A stretch of DNA of 5,391 nt, taken from the NCBI GenBank assembly GCA_964371695.1, contig CAYJOG010000221.1:1-5391 (forward strand), in the 5' to 3' direction. Positions within the stretch are counted from its first letter, which is position 1, and each line of letters starts with the position of its first letter. The notes under the pieces were generated by a model. The model was not told the DNA's origin and made no database searches. It saw only the letters and a list, made by a program, of their open reading frames with translations. Below are positions 1 to 5,329 of this stretch, in pieces. Made by a program: the position numbers and the translations under genes. Source of the DNA: CAYJOG01 sp964371695 [NCBI: uncultured bacterium] (GTDB lineage: Bacteria > CAYJOG01).

Positions 1-94
1 CCATCTGACGACGGGAGAGGGTAAAGAGCGGCGGCTTTTCTTTTACCCTCTCCCCTTCAATGGGGAGGGGGAGAGGCTCTGTGGAGGTGAGTCG
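1..94. repeat. Overlapping complementary repeats forming alternative hairpins downstream of gshA
   Basis: Three mutually complementary blocks lie just past the gshA stop codon. GGGAGAGGGTAAA (13-25) is a perfect 13-bp reverse complement of TTTACCCTCTCCC (42-54). The shared middle block, CCTCTCCCC at 47-55, also pairs with GGGGAGAGG at 68-76 over 9 bp. The middle arm can therefore join either the left or the right partner, but not both. On the gshA transcript the first hairpin would start about 18 nt after the stop codon. Neither hairpin is followed by a run of U on either strand, so it is not a textbook intrinsic terminator. It could protect the 3' end, act with Rho, or simply be an interspersed CCCTCTCC/GGAGAGGG-type repeat. 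The structure is seen directly; the role is inference. I see no gene in this stretch. Confidence 0.5.
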
Positions 95-1333
95 CTACCC
101 CTGCTCCACCGCGCCGGGGCAGGGGGCGCGCAGCAGGTGGCCGGGGGTGCTGCGGGTCACTTCGCAGGCCACGGCGCGCATGGCGATCCACGCCGCCGCC
201 GCGCTCAGGCTGGTGCCCCCCAGGGCCTCAAACACTTCGTCGCCCATGGGTACAAAGTTCATGCCCGTGCTGTTCAGGTTGGCCACCGGGCCTTTCTCGG
301 CGTGGTAGCGGTAATACCCCCCCACCGGCACACCGGCCATGGCCATCACCACCGTCTCGGCCCACGCGCCGTCCACCTGCTGGCAGGTGGGCACGGCCTC
401 TTGCAGCAGATAATCACGCACCTCTGTTTTGCCCTTGCCGGTGCGCAGTTTGTAGCGGTCGCGGCTGTTGAGGGCCAGCAGGTCTTCGGGCCGTTCAATC
501 ACTTTCACCGACATGCCATAGGTGCCGCTGGCGCTCTTGAAGAACAGGCGCGGGGTCTCGGTCACGCCGTGGCGGCGATAGGTGTCGGCCAGCAGGTCCA
601 TGAGTTCCTGGGCGGTGTCGGCGGCGCGCTGCAAATCCTCGCGGCTGTCCACGTTCAGTTCATGCACGGCGCGGGTGTACACGCTGATCTGCCAGGGGTC
701 CAGATTCAGCTTGGGGGCCAGTTCCATGGCAAAACGTTCCAGGTGCAGAAAGAAGGTGTCCTTGCGGCGGTTTTGCCAGCCCAGGTTGCTGTGGGGATAA
801 AGCGGCTGGGTCAGTTCACCCGCAAGCAATCCCGGCAGCGCGCCAGAAAGATCATGGTTGAGCAGCACGGCGTCGGGCCGCAGGTCTCCCACCCACAGCG
901 TGTCGCCCTCGCGGCGCACGGCGGCGGGGCGCAACACTTCGCCCCCCAGGCCCATCACTTCGCCGGGCAGGGGAATCTCCATCATCCAGCCCAGAACGGG
1001 GCTTAGTCCCGCCTCTTGCAGCACCGACAGTTGCGTGGCCACGTTGCTCCAGTAACCGGTGTTGCGGGTGTGGGACTCTGGCAGCAGCAACACGGTGGCG
1101 CCCGGCCCCAGCAACATGCGGCTGGCCCAGGCCCTGAGAGACAGAGCGGCGCGCTGGCGGGCGTTTTCAGAAAGGTGGCTCCAGCCGGCGGGGAACAGGT
1201 TGGCGTCTACCACGCTGGCCTTGTAGGGGCTGATGCGCAGGTCAAAAGACGCCGCCCAGGGCGCGCAGCATTGCCACGCCAGGGGCAGGCCCGGCGGCGG
1301 CAGAATGGACTTGAGGGTGCTTTGCGTGGGCAA
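95..1333 (-). CDS. gshA: Glutamate-cysteine ligase, Acidithiobacillus ferrooxidans type
   Basis: The predicted enzyme joins L-glutamate and L-cysteine using ATP to give gamma-glutamylcysteine, the first step of cytosolic glutathione synthesis. From the TTG start it is 412 residues. Recognisable blocks of this family (TIGR02049 / Pfam GshA) appear in order: DLRISPYK...DANLFPAG (31-50), PESHTRN (85-91), NHDLSG (159-164), PHSNLGWQNRRKDTFF (180-195), the glycine-rich FFKSASGTYGM (264-274), QEAVPT (311-316), VGGYYRYH (337-344) and NLNSTGMNF (352-360). The last four resemble the nucleotide- and metal-binding part of an ATP-grasp-like fold. The frame is open to a GTG at 1435, but the extra 34 residues are rich in Pro, Arg and Lys and unlike a folded domain, and that GTG has no ribosome site. 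The TTG has AGGAGG six bases upstream. No gshB lies in the window. Family assignment is from recognition of motifs, not a search. Confidence 0.88.
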   Translation of the reverse strand: MPTQSTLKSILPPPGLPLAWQCCAPWAASFDLRISPYKASVVDANLFPAGWSHLSENARQRAALSLRAWASRMLLGPGATVLLLPESHTRNTGYWSNVATQLSVLQEAGLSPVLGWMMEIPLPGEVMGLGGEVLRPAAVRREGDTLWVGDLRPDAVLLNHDLSGALPGLLAGELTQPLYPHSNLGWQNRRKDTFFLHLERFAMELAPKLNLDPWQISVYTRAVHELNVDSREDLQRAADTAQELMDLLADTYRRHGVTETPRLFFKSASGTYGMSVKVIERPEDLLALNSRDRYKLRTGKGKTEVRDYLLQEAVPTCQQVDGAWAETVVMAMAGVPVGGYYRYHAEKGPVANLNSTGMNFVPMGDEVFEALGGTSLSAAAAWIAMRAVACEVTRSTPGHLLRAPCPGAVEQG

Positions 1334-1339
1334 TATCGG

Positions 1340-1345
1340 CCTCCT
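1340..1345 (-). promoter_or_regulatory. Ribosome binding site that sets the TTG start of gshA
   Basis: Reading the minus strand, a perfect AGGAGG is followed by a 6-nt spacer (CCGATA) and then TTG at 1333-1331, in frame with the ligase. No other in-frame ATG, GTG or TTG near the beginning of the conserved region has such a leader. This is the main reason to place the start here and not at the GTG at 1435. Confidence 0.75.
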
Positions 1346-1402
1346 GATGAAAAATCCCCTTTTCGCCGGAGGATGAGGCGGGCGAAGAAGGGTCAGAGCT
1401 TT

Positions 1403-1421
1403 CCCCCGGACTTTCCGGGGG
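1403..1421 (-). promoter_or_regulatory. GC-rich stem-loop in the gshA leader
   Basis: CCCCCGGA and TCCGGGGG form a perfect 8-bp stem around a 3-nt loop, about 70 nt upstream of the TTG start and downstream of the proposed promoter. On the gshA strand it is followed by AAAGCTC, not a T-run, so it is not an intrinsic terminator. A CCTCC at 1368-1372 could also pair with the GGAGG of the ribosome site (1340-1344), but only over 5 bp with a 23-nt loop. A role in transcript stability or translation control is inference; I do not recognise a known riboswitch. Confidence 0.4.
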
Positions 1422-1459
1422 CAGGGCCAGATCACTGACAGACCAGATGATCGGTCAAC

Positions 1460-1487
1460 ATTTTAGCAGCACTTGTCGGGATCTCAA
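1460..1487 (-). promoter_or_regulatory. Candidate sigma-70 promoter of gshA
   Basis: On the minus strand TTGAGA (1487-1482) and TAAAAT (1465-1460) are separated by 16 nt. Each hexamer matches the sigma-70 consensus at 5 of 6 positions. Transcription would start near 1453, leaving a leader of about 120 nt before the TTG start. The promoter begins about 10 nt after the nuclease stop codon, so gshA can be expressed independently of the cassette upstream. AGCAGC (1465-1470) and GCTGCT (1492-1497) form an inverted repeat around the promoter spacer and -35 that might be an operator, though 6-bp arms are weak evidence. Confidence 0.45.
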
Positions 1488-1497
1488 AAAGGCTGCT

Positions 1498-2001
1498 TTA
1501 ATTTTTTCTCTGCCTTGACACGGAGAACCCGGGTATTTTTCTGAACCGGTCCAAATCAAGGACCTGCACATTTTTGACATATTCAATCACCCAAGCCTTG
1601 GACCCCTCCTTCCTTAACCGCGACAACAACGTCTCTTTCCAGGAAAGAAGCAGAGGAGCGTCCAGGGGGTTGTCTGTTACAATCAAAACAATATAATCAA
1701 TCGGTGCCTTATCCTCTGCAAGCAGGTGAAGGATGGTATAGCTGTCGCGGGCTTTTTCCACAAAGGCGCCAGTAAGCCAATCCTTTATTTGTATTTGCTC
1801 ATTGATGCCCTTCTTGCTTTTTTGTTTCGTTCGGGTAGAAACATCTTTCACCTCAATAAACAGCATCCTTCCGTTATTCTCTAAAATGAAATCAACGCGC
1901 TTCATCCCCAAGGGCTGCGACTCCCCCTGGGTATCAAATTTTCTGGCACTTGATCCAGCAGGAAAAGAGAATTCCAGTTCCTCTTCAACAAGCGTAACCA
2001 T
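1498..2001 (-). CDS. Small PD-(D/E)XK nuclease-fold protein, partner of the adjacent ATPase
   Basis: This is a 167-residue protein of unknown exact function. The segment K34-R-V-D37-F-I-L...L-F-I-E50-V-K52-D fits the PD-(D/E)XK nuclease core: an acidic residue at the end of one strand, 12 residues, then E-x-K in the next strand. E7/E8 could supply the extra helix acid often seen in the fold. Further on come a basic stretch (R57-K64), an INEQIQIKDW helix, and a hydrophobic strand PIDYIVLIVTD. There is no signal peptide, membrane segment or separate DNA-binding domain, so target choice probably depends on the partner ATPase. The ATG lies 3 nt past the ATPase stop, with AGGGAG (2014-2009) at a 7-nt spacing inside the end of that gene, implying coupled translation. 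One 60-base stretch here is 37% G+C, far below gshA. The nuclease fold is inferred from the motif; an inactive or RNA-directed version is possible. Confidence 0.72.
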   Translation of the reverse strand: MVTLVEEELEFSFPAGSSARKFDTQGESQPLGMKRVDFILENNGRMLFIEVKDVSTRTKQKSKKGINEQIQIKDWLTGAFVEKARDSYTILHLLAEDKAPIDYIVLIVTDNPLDAPLLLSWKETLLSRLRKEGSKAWVIEYVKNVQVLDLDRFRKIPGFSVSRQRKN

Positions 2002-2004
2002 TTT

Positions 2005-3066
2005 TCAGCTCCCTATGATTCGCTCAAGTTCTTTTTCAAGAACCGAAGAGTAAGCAGAACTTATTGGATTGCCTGTCAGATCCGCAAGGCTGCCAGAACT
2101 TCTTACAGAAAGAGAAGGGGCTTCTTTTTTTTCAAGGTGTACAGTTTCTTTGAAGAACCAGTGATACTGCAACTTGTCTTTGTCTGTTTTCTGAACCTCC
2201 AACTCCTTTGCAAGAATGTAGCTGTGGGTTGCCGCAAAAATCTGAACACCCTCCCTTTGGAGCTGTAGAAGGATTTCTGCCACGGTTTCGACCAGCTTCG
2301 GGTTTAAGTTTGCCTCTGGTTCGTCCCAGAAAAGGATGGCGTTGTCGGCCAATTGACCGTTTTGAACAAGCTTCCAAACAAGGGCGAGCTTGCGAAGGCC
2401 CTCTGCCACAAGAGGAAACTCCAATCGCCCGTTTTTATCCTTGAGAAAGAACTTCTCCCCGCGAACCTCAACACTGCCCGCCATTGATTTTTCGAGTATA
2501 TTCATAAGATTCTTCCTTATTTTATCGGGTGGCCCAAGCGGAGGGGGAAGCAATGCGCGTTGAATAATATCTACATACGTCTCCTCAAAAGGAAGATTTG
2601 CGGTGTAGTAAATAGAGCTGAAGCCTTCGGCGTGAGCCAACATTTCTTTAACTGGAATAAACGTGCATTTTGGAATATCTGTTGTCCAATCCTTTGGTTT
2701 CTCTTTAATTTCCTTTGGGTCTACACTCTTTGTGGAAAAATTTAATGAAATACGCTGACTTCCACGAAAGACCCTTATCGTGCAGGATGCAACGCCCGGC
2801 CCTCTTTTTGCCAGCCGCCCAAGGCCGTTGTCGGCTGGTCTGAATACTGAAACCAGCTTTTCTGAAAACAGGCGGGGTTGGCTTCCCAGCGAATAAGTAA
2901 TGGCGGCGTATAAAACTTTTAAGAGATGGGTTTTTCCAGTTCCGTTCTCGCCAATCAGCACGTTAAGGCCCGGCGAGGGACGCCAGTCAAGTTGCTCAAA
3001 ACCGGTAAACTTGGTCAGGGATAAACGCGTTATTTTTGCTGAACTGGTTTTATTCTGACTACTCAT
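2005..3066 (-). CDS. ABC/RecF-like AAA family ATPase, probable defence-system ATPase
   Basis: This is a 353-residue cytosolic ATPase of the RecF/OLD-like branch (AAA_15/AAA_21 type). The N-terminal strand ITRLSLTKFTGFEQLDW leads to Walker A GENGTGKT (39-46). An ABC-signature-like VAEGLRKLALV lies at 220-230. Walker B with the catalytic glutamate is AILFWDEPEANLNP (243-256; D248, E249), and the H-loop ATHS is at 279-282, so the site looks active. The region between Walker A and the signature is only about 175 residues with no coiled coil, unlike SMC or Rad50, and no TOPRIM domain follows the H-loop, unlike OLD or GajA. The last 30 residues (SLADLTG...LEKELERIIGS) may be a partner contact. AAGGAGG lies 5 nt before the ATG. 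It follows the hydrolase stop by 24 nt and precedes the nuclease by 3 nt. Its low GC suggests horizontal acquisition. A defence role is inferred from architecture, not shown. Confidence 0.85.
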   Translation of the reverse strand: MSSQNKTSSAKITRLSLTKFTGFEQLDWRPSPGLNVLIGENGTGKTHLLKVLYAAITYSLGSQPRLFSEKLVSVFRPADNGLGRLAKRGPGVASCTIRVFRGSQRISLNFSTKSVDPKEIKEKPKDWTTDIPKCTFIPVKEMLAHAEGFSSIYYTANLPFEETYVDIIQRALLPPPLGPPDKIRKNLMNILEKSMAGSVEVRGEKFFLKDKNGRLEFPLVAEGLRKLALVWKLVQNGQLADNAILFWDEPEANLNPKLVETVAEILLQLQREGVQIFAATHSYILAKELEVQKTDKDKLQYHWFFKETVHLEKKEAPSLSVRSSGSLADLTGNPISSAYSSVLEKELERIIGS

Positions 3067-3090
3067 GGTTTCCTCCTTGACCAGTTCATT

Positions 3091-4104
3091 CTACTTGAAC
3101 AACGCCCACACCAGGCGGTTGAGGACATCGGGCAATGCGCCCCACACCGAGGTGCTGCGCACATGGCTTTGCAGCAGTGTGTCGTCGGCGTCTTCGAGGG
3201 GCGGCAGGGGAAAACCGGCGGGCTGATAAACCCGGCGGGGGGTGAAGGTTCCCCCCTCGGCTTCCTTCAGAAAATCCAGCATGGCGCGGTTGAAGGCGTG
3301 GGGGTGAATCACCGCCGTGCCGTGGTTGACGCTTTCCATCACCACCAGATGACTGTTGGGGTTGTCGGTGTTCATCTCCAGGGTGTAGGGATAAAGAACG
3401 TCCGCCGTGCCGATGACCAGCAGCAGGGGTTTGCGCCAGCCCTTGAGCACCTCGCGGTGGCAGGGGCGGTTCACCACCACCTGGGCGGCGCGGGCGGTGG
3501 CCCCGCTGTCGGCGTGGTGCGACAGGGTGATGAGGTGCGCGCCCCGTTCTTCGGGCGGCACGCCCCAGCGGGCGCGGTCGGGGTGGTTGTCCAGGTGTTC
3601 CAGTCGGCCTTTCCAGTCAAAGCGGTCGTCACCCAGTTCGCCCCGCAGGTGATAAAGGCCAAACAGGAACTTGCCCGCCAGGGGCAGCTCTGATGAAAAA
3701 GTGTCGCACAGAGACAGCGACCGGGTTTTTTCGGGGAAGAGTCCCGCAAAGGCCAGGGCGGTCAACCCCCCCATGGAAAGCCCCGCCACGTGGGCCTCGG
3801 TGATGTCCAGCGCTTCCATCAGGCTGGCCAGCACGCGGGCGAAGTCCTCCACCGTGTGGCGGCCCTTCAGGCCGTCTGACAGGCCAAAGCCCGGTGTGTC
3901 CCAGCTCAGCAGGGTGAATCGCTCGCCCAGGGCCTGGCGCTGCTGCGCCCACATGTGCAGGTTGGCCCCATAACCATGGCACAGCACCAGCACGGGGCCG
4001 CTGCCCTCCAGCCGGTAATGCACCCGCCCCGTGGGCAGTTCCATAAATCCCTGCGTGGCGTTGGCGGCGTTCAGTGCGAAGGCGGGCAGCGTGGTGGTGG
4101 TCAT
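3091..4104 (-). CDS. Alpha/beta-fold hydrolase
   Basis: This is a 337-residue soluble esterase/lipase-like hydrolase of unknown substrate. The oxyanion motif HGYG is at 43-46, the strand WDTPGFGLSD at 68-77, and the nucleophile elbow GLSMGG at 108-113 (Ser110). The remaining triad residues are Asp235 in IGTADVLYP and His261 in SVNHGT, so all catalytic residues are present. The cap region (about 135-215) is typical in size. About 60 residues follow His261, including a proline-rich PRRVYQPAGFPLPPLED stretch, longer than in minimal members. No secretion signal is evident. The first 20 residues (MTTTTLPAFALNAANATQGF) are not conserved-looking, and there is no clear ribosome site before the ATG at 4104. 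The ATG at 4044 (Met21) is an alternative with AGGGA only 3 nt away. The gene follows the metallohydrolase stop by 33 nt and is probably co-transcribed. GC is high (78% in one 60-base stretch). Confidence 0.85.
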   Translation of the reverse strand: MTTTTLPAFALNAANATQGFMELPTGRVHYRLEGSGPVLVLCHGYGANLHMWAQQRQALGERFTLLSWDTPGFGLSDGLKGRHTVEDFARVLASLMEALDITEAHVAGLSMGGLTALAFAGLFPEKTRSLSLCDTFSSELPLAGKFLFGLYHLRGELGDDRFDWKGRLEHLDNHPDRARWGVPPEERGAHLITLSHHADSGATARAAQVVVNRPCHREVLKGWRKPLLLVIGTADVLYPYTLEMNTDNPNSHLVVMESVNHGTAVIHPHAFNRAMLDFLKEAEGGTFTPRRVYQPAGFPLPPLEDADDTLLQSHVRSTSVWGALPDVLNRLVWALFK

Positions 4105-4137
4105 GTCGGGGATTTTACAGCGGGTTGAAACCTGCGG

Positions 4138-4953
4138 CTAAAGCGGCATGTCCAGGCCGTCGCGGGCGCTGAGGGTGTCGGGGAACAACCCCTTGGCGGC
4201 TTCTTCAATCTGGTGCAGTGTGTCGTCGTCGTGGCCGGGGTCGTGGCTGAACAGCACCAGTTTTTTTGCGCCAGCCGCCTGCACCAGCTTCACGGCTTCG
4301 GAATAGGTGCTGTGGCCCCAGCCCTGTTTTCCCGCGTTGTATTCCTCTGGTGTGTACTGGGCGTCATAAATCAGTGCGTCGGCATTTTTCGCAAATTTTG
4401 CCAAGTGCTGATTCACCGTGCCGGCGGCGTGTTCGGTGTCGGTGGCGAACACCAGTGACTTGTCTTTTTCGTCAATGCGAAACGCCGTGGAACCCTGTGG
4501 GTGGGGCGTGGGAATGTTGGTGACCCTGGCCTCGCCCACCGTGACGGCGTCCTGCGCGGTGATGAGGTGAAAATGTTTCTGCGACCCCATGATGTCCATG
4601 GTGACGGGGAAGTAGGGGGCGGACATCTGGCCGTCCAGCACGGCCTTGGCGTCTTTGGTGCAATAAAAATGGATGGTGAAGTCGGGTAGAAAGGCGGGAA
4701 TGAAAAATGGGAACCCCTGGATGTGATCCCAGTGGGCGTGGGTGAGGAACAGGTGAATCACCCGGCTGTGCTCGCGGGCGGTCTGCACCAGCCGCAGCCC
4801 CAGCTCACGGATACCCGTGCCACTGTCGAACACCACCACGTCCTTGGTGGACTCCAGCTGCACCTGCACGCAGGGCGTGTTTCCTCCGTAACCCACATAT
4901 TTGGGTCCGCTGGTGGGGATGCTCCCCCGGGTTCCCCAGAAAGTTACCTTCAC
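4138..4953 (-). CDS. Metallo-beta-lactamase-fold hydrolase (PhnP / phosphodiesterase-like)
   Basis: This is a 271-residue cytosolic metallohydrolase that probably cleaves a phosphodiester-type or related substrate at a dinuclear metal site; the exact substrate is unknown. It opens with FWGTRGSIPT (5-14) and a YGGNTPCVQV strand, then FDSGTGIRELG (42-52). Metal ligands are visible as HAHWDH (72-77), His151 in PTPHPQG, Asp172 in FATDTEH and His237 in FSHDPGH. A WGHST motif (212-216), usual in the RNase Z/PhnP-like branch, is present. Length is normal for single-domain members. The start is GTG at 4953, with GAGGTGA (4969-4963) 9 nt upstream and the family-typical KVTFWGTRGS beginning at once. 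It is the first gene of the probable transcript that continues into the alpha/beta hydrolase and possibly the ATPase-nuclease pair. The fold is secure; catalytic specificity is not readable from this sequence. Confidence 0.88.
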   Translation of the reverse strand: MKVTFWGTRGSIPTSGPKYVGYGGNTPCVQVQLESTKDVVVFDSGTGIRELGLRLVQTAREHSRVIHLFLTHAHWDHIQGFPFFIPAFLPDFTIHFYCTKDAKAVLDGQMSAPYFPVTMDIMGSQKHFHLITAQDAVTVGEARVTNIPTPHPQGSTAFRIDEKDKSLVFATDTEHAAGTVNQHLAKFAKNADALIYDAQYTPEEYNAGKQGWGHSTYSEAVKLVQAAGAKKLVLFSHDPGHDDDTLHQIEEAAKGLFPDTLSARDGLDMPL

Positions 4954-4987
4954 GGGGTTATGTCACCTCTGGGGGGCACGTGGAACC

Positions 4988-5017
4988 ATGATAGTTCACC
5001 TGTAAAGAACGAAGCAA
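4988..5017 (-). promoter_or_regulatory. Candidate promoter of the metallohydrolase operon
   Basis: On the minus strand TTGCTT (5017-5012) and TATCAT (4993-4988) are separated by 18 nt. The -10 matches consensus at 5 of 6 positions, while the -35 matches mainly in TTG. Transcription would begin near 4981, giving a leader of about 28 nt that contains the GAGGTGA ribosome site. It is the closest plausible promoter to the first gene, but the match is moderate. Confidence 0.35.
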
Positions 5018-5183
5018 GCAGGCGGCTCCCGAATGGGTTTGGAATTATGCGGCGCTTGCCCGTTGCAGGCTGCCCCCTTTCTCCTTGAGCGCTTGCCATT
5101 CCCACAGGTCGGCATTTTGTCCGCGAAGGCTGCGGGGCTGGAGACAGGAGGCCAGAGGAAAGAACAGAGACCGCCCCATCCGC

Positions 5184-5211
5184 CGTCATTCCCGCGAAAG
5201 CGGGAATCCAG
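5184..5211. repeat. dRS3-like interspersed inverted repeat
   Basis: ATTCCCGC (5188-5195) and GCGGGAAT (5200-5207) form a perfect 8-bp stem around a GAAA tetraloop. They are flanked by CGTC on the left and CCAG on the right. The unit closely resembles the neisserial dRS3 repeat (ATTCCC, eight bases, GGGAAT) and the related short repeats scattered between genes in many proteobacteria. Its translations, WIPAFAGMT and HSRESGNP, are familiar products of spurious calls through such repeats. Only one copy is in the window, so its abundance in the genome is unknown. Confidence 0.75.
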
Positions 5212-5222
5212 TCAAACAAAAG

Positions 5223-5269
5223 AAAAAAACCAGTTCTGGTGGGGCGAGTAGCCACAGGCGTCCTCGCCC
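5223..5269 (-). terminator. Hairpin plus T-run, possible terminator or attenuator
   Basis: Reading the minus strand, GGGCGAG (5269-5263) pairs with CTCGCCC (5248-5242) over 7 bp, with an inner GCC/GGC stem around a TGT loop. Next comes the near-palindrome ACCAGAACTGGT (5240-5229), whose last T begins a run of seven T (5229-5223). The large stem is 13 nt from the T-run and the adjacent stem has only 4-5 bp, so efficiency is doubtful. It could end a short transcript from the promoter-like site just upstream, or one entering from beyond the window. Confidence 0.35.
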
Positions 5270-5300
5270 ATTGCTGTCAGGTTTGAGAGGAAAATCGCGG

Positions 5301-5329
5301 ATTATCACACCAATTTTCAACCAAAACAA
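5301..5329 (-). promoter_or_regulatory. Candidate extended -10 promoter
   Basis: The minus strand shows TTGTTT (5329-5324), a 17-nt spacer, and GATAAT (5306-5301) preceded by TG plus one base, an extended -10 arrangement. A transcript would start near 5294, about 70 nt before the T-run at 5229-5223 and about 340 nt before the metallohydrolase start. It lies in a locally AT-rich patch, where chance matches are common. Confidence 0.3.

Noticed and set aside
137-1006. Long plus-strand open frame of 289 codons opposite gshA
   Set aside because: It is the antisense of a well-recognised enzyme in high-GC DNA, is rich in His, Gly and Ala, and has no family motif. Such frames are common shadows.
1486-1516. 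AAGGC/GCCTT stem with a short T-run at the nuclease stop codon as a terminator
   Set aside because: The stem is only 5 bp with an 18-nt loop, and few T remain after the stem is counted. Too weak to annotate.
1441-3085. GACCAG near both ends of the low-GC cassette (1441-1446 and 3079-3084) as target-site duplication
   Set aside because: A six-base match is expected by chance at this length, and there are no terminal inverted repeats or transposase.
3163-3693. Plus-strand open frame of 176 codons opposite the alpha/beta hydrolase
   Set aside because: It is antisense to a gene with an intact catalytic triad, has low-complexity Gly/Val/His composition and no motif.
4950-5255. Minus-strand open frame of 101 codons upstream of the metallohydrolase
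   Set aside because: It includes WIPAFAGMT, the translation of the dRS3-like repeat, overlaps the metallohydrolase start, and shows no conserved domain.
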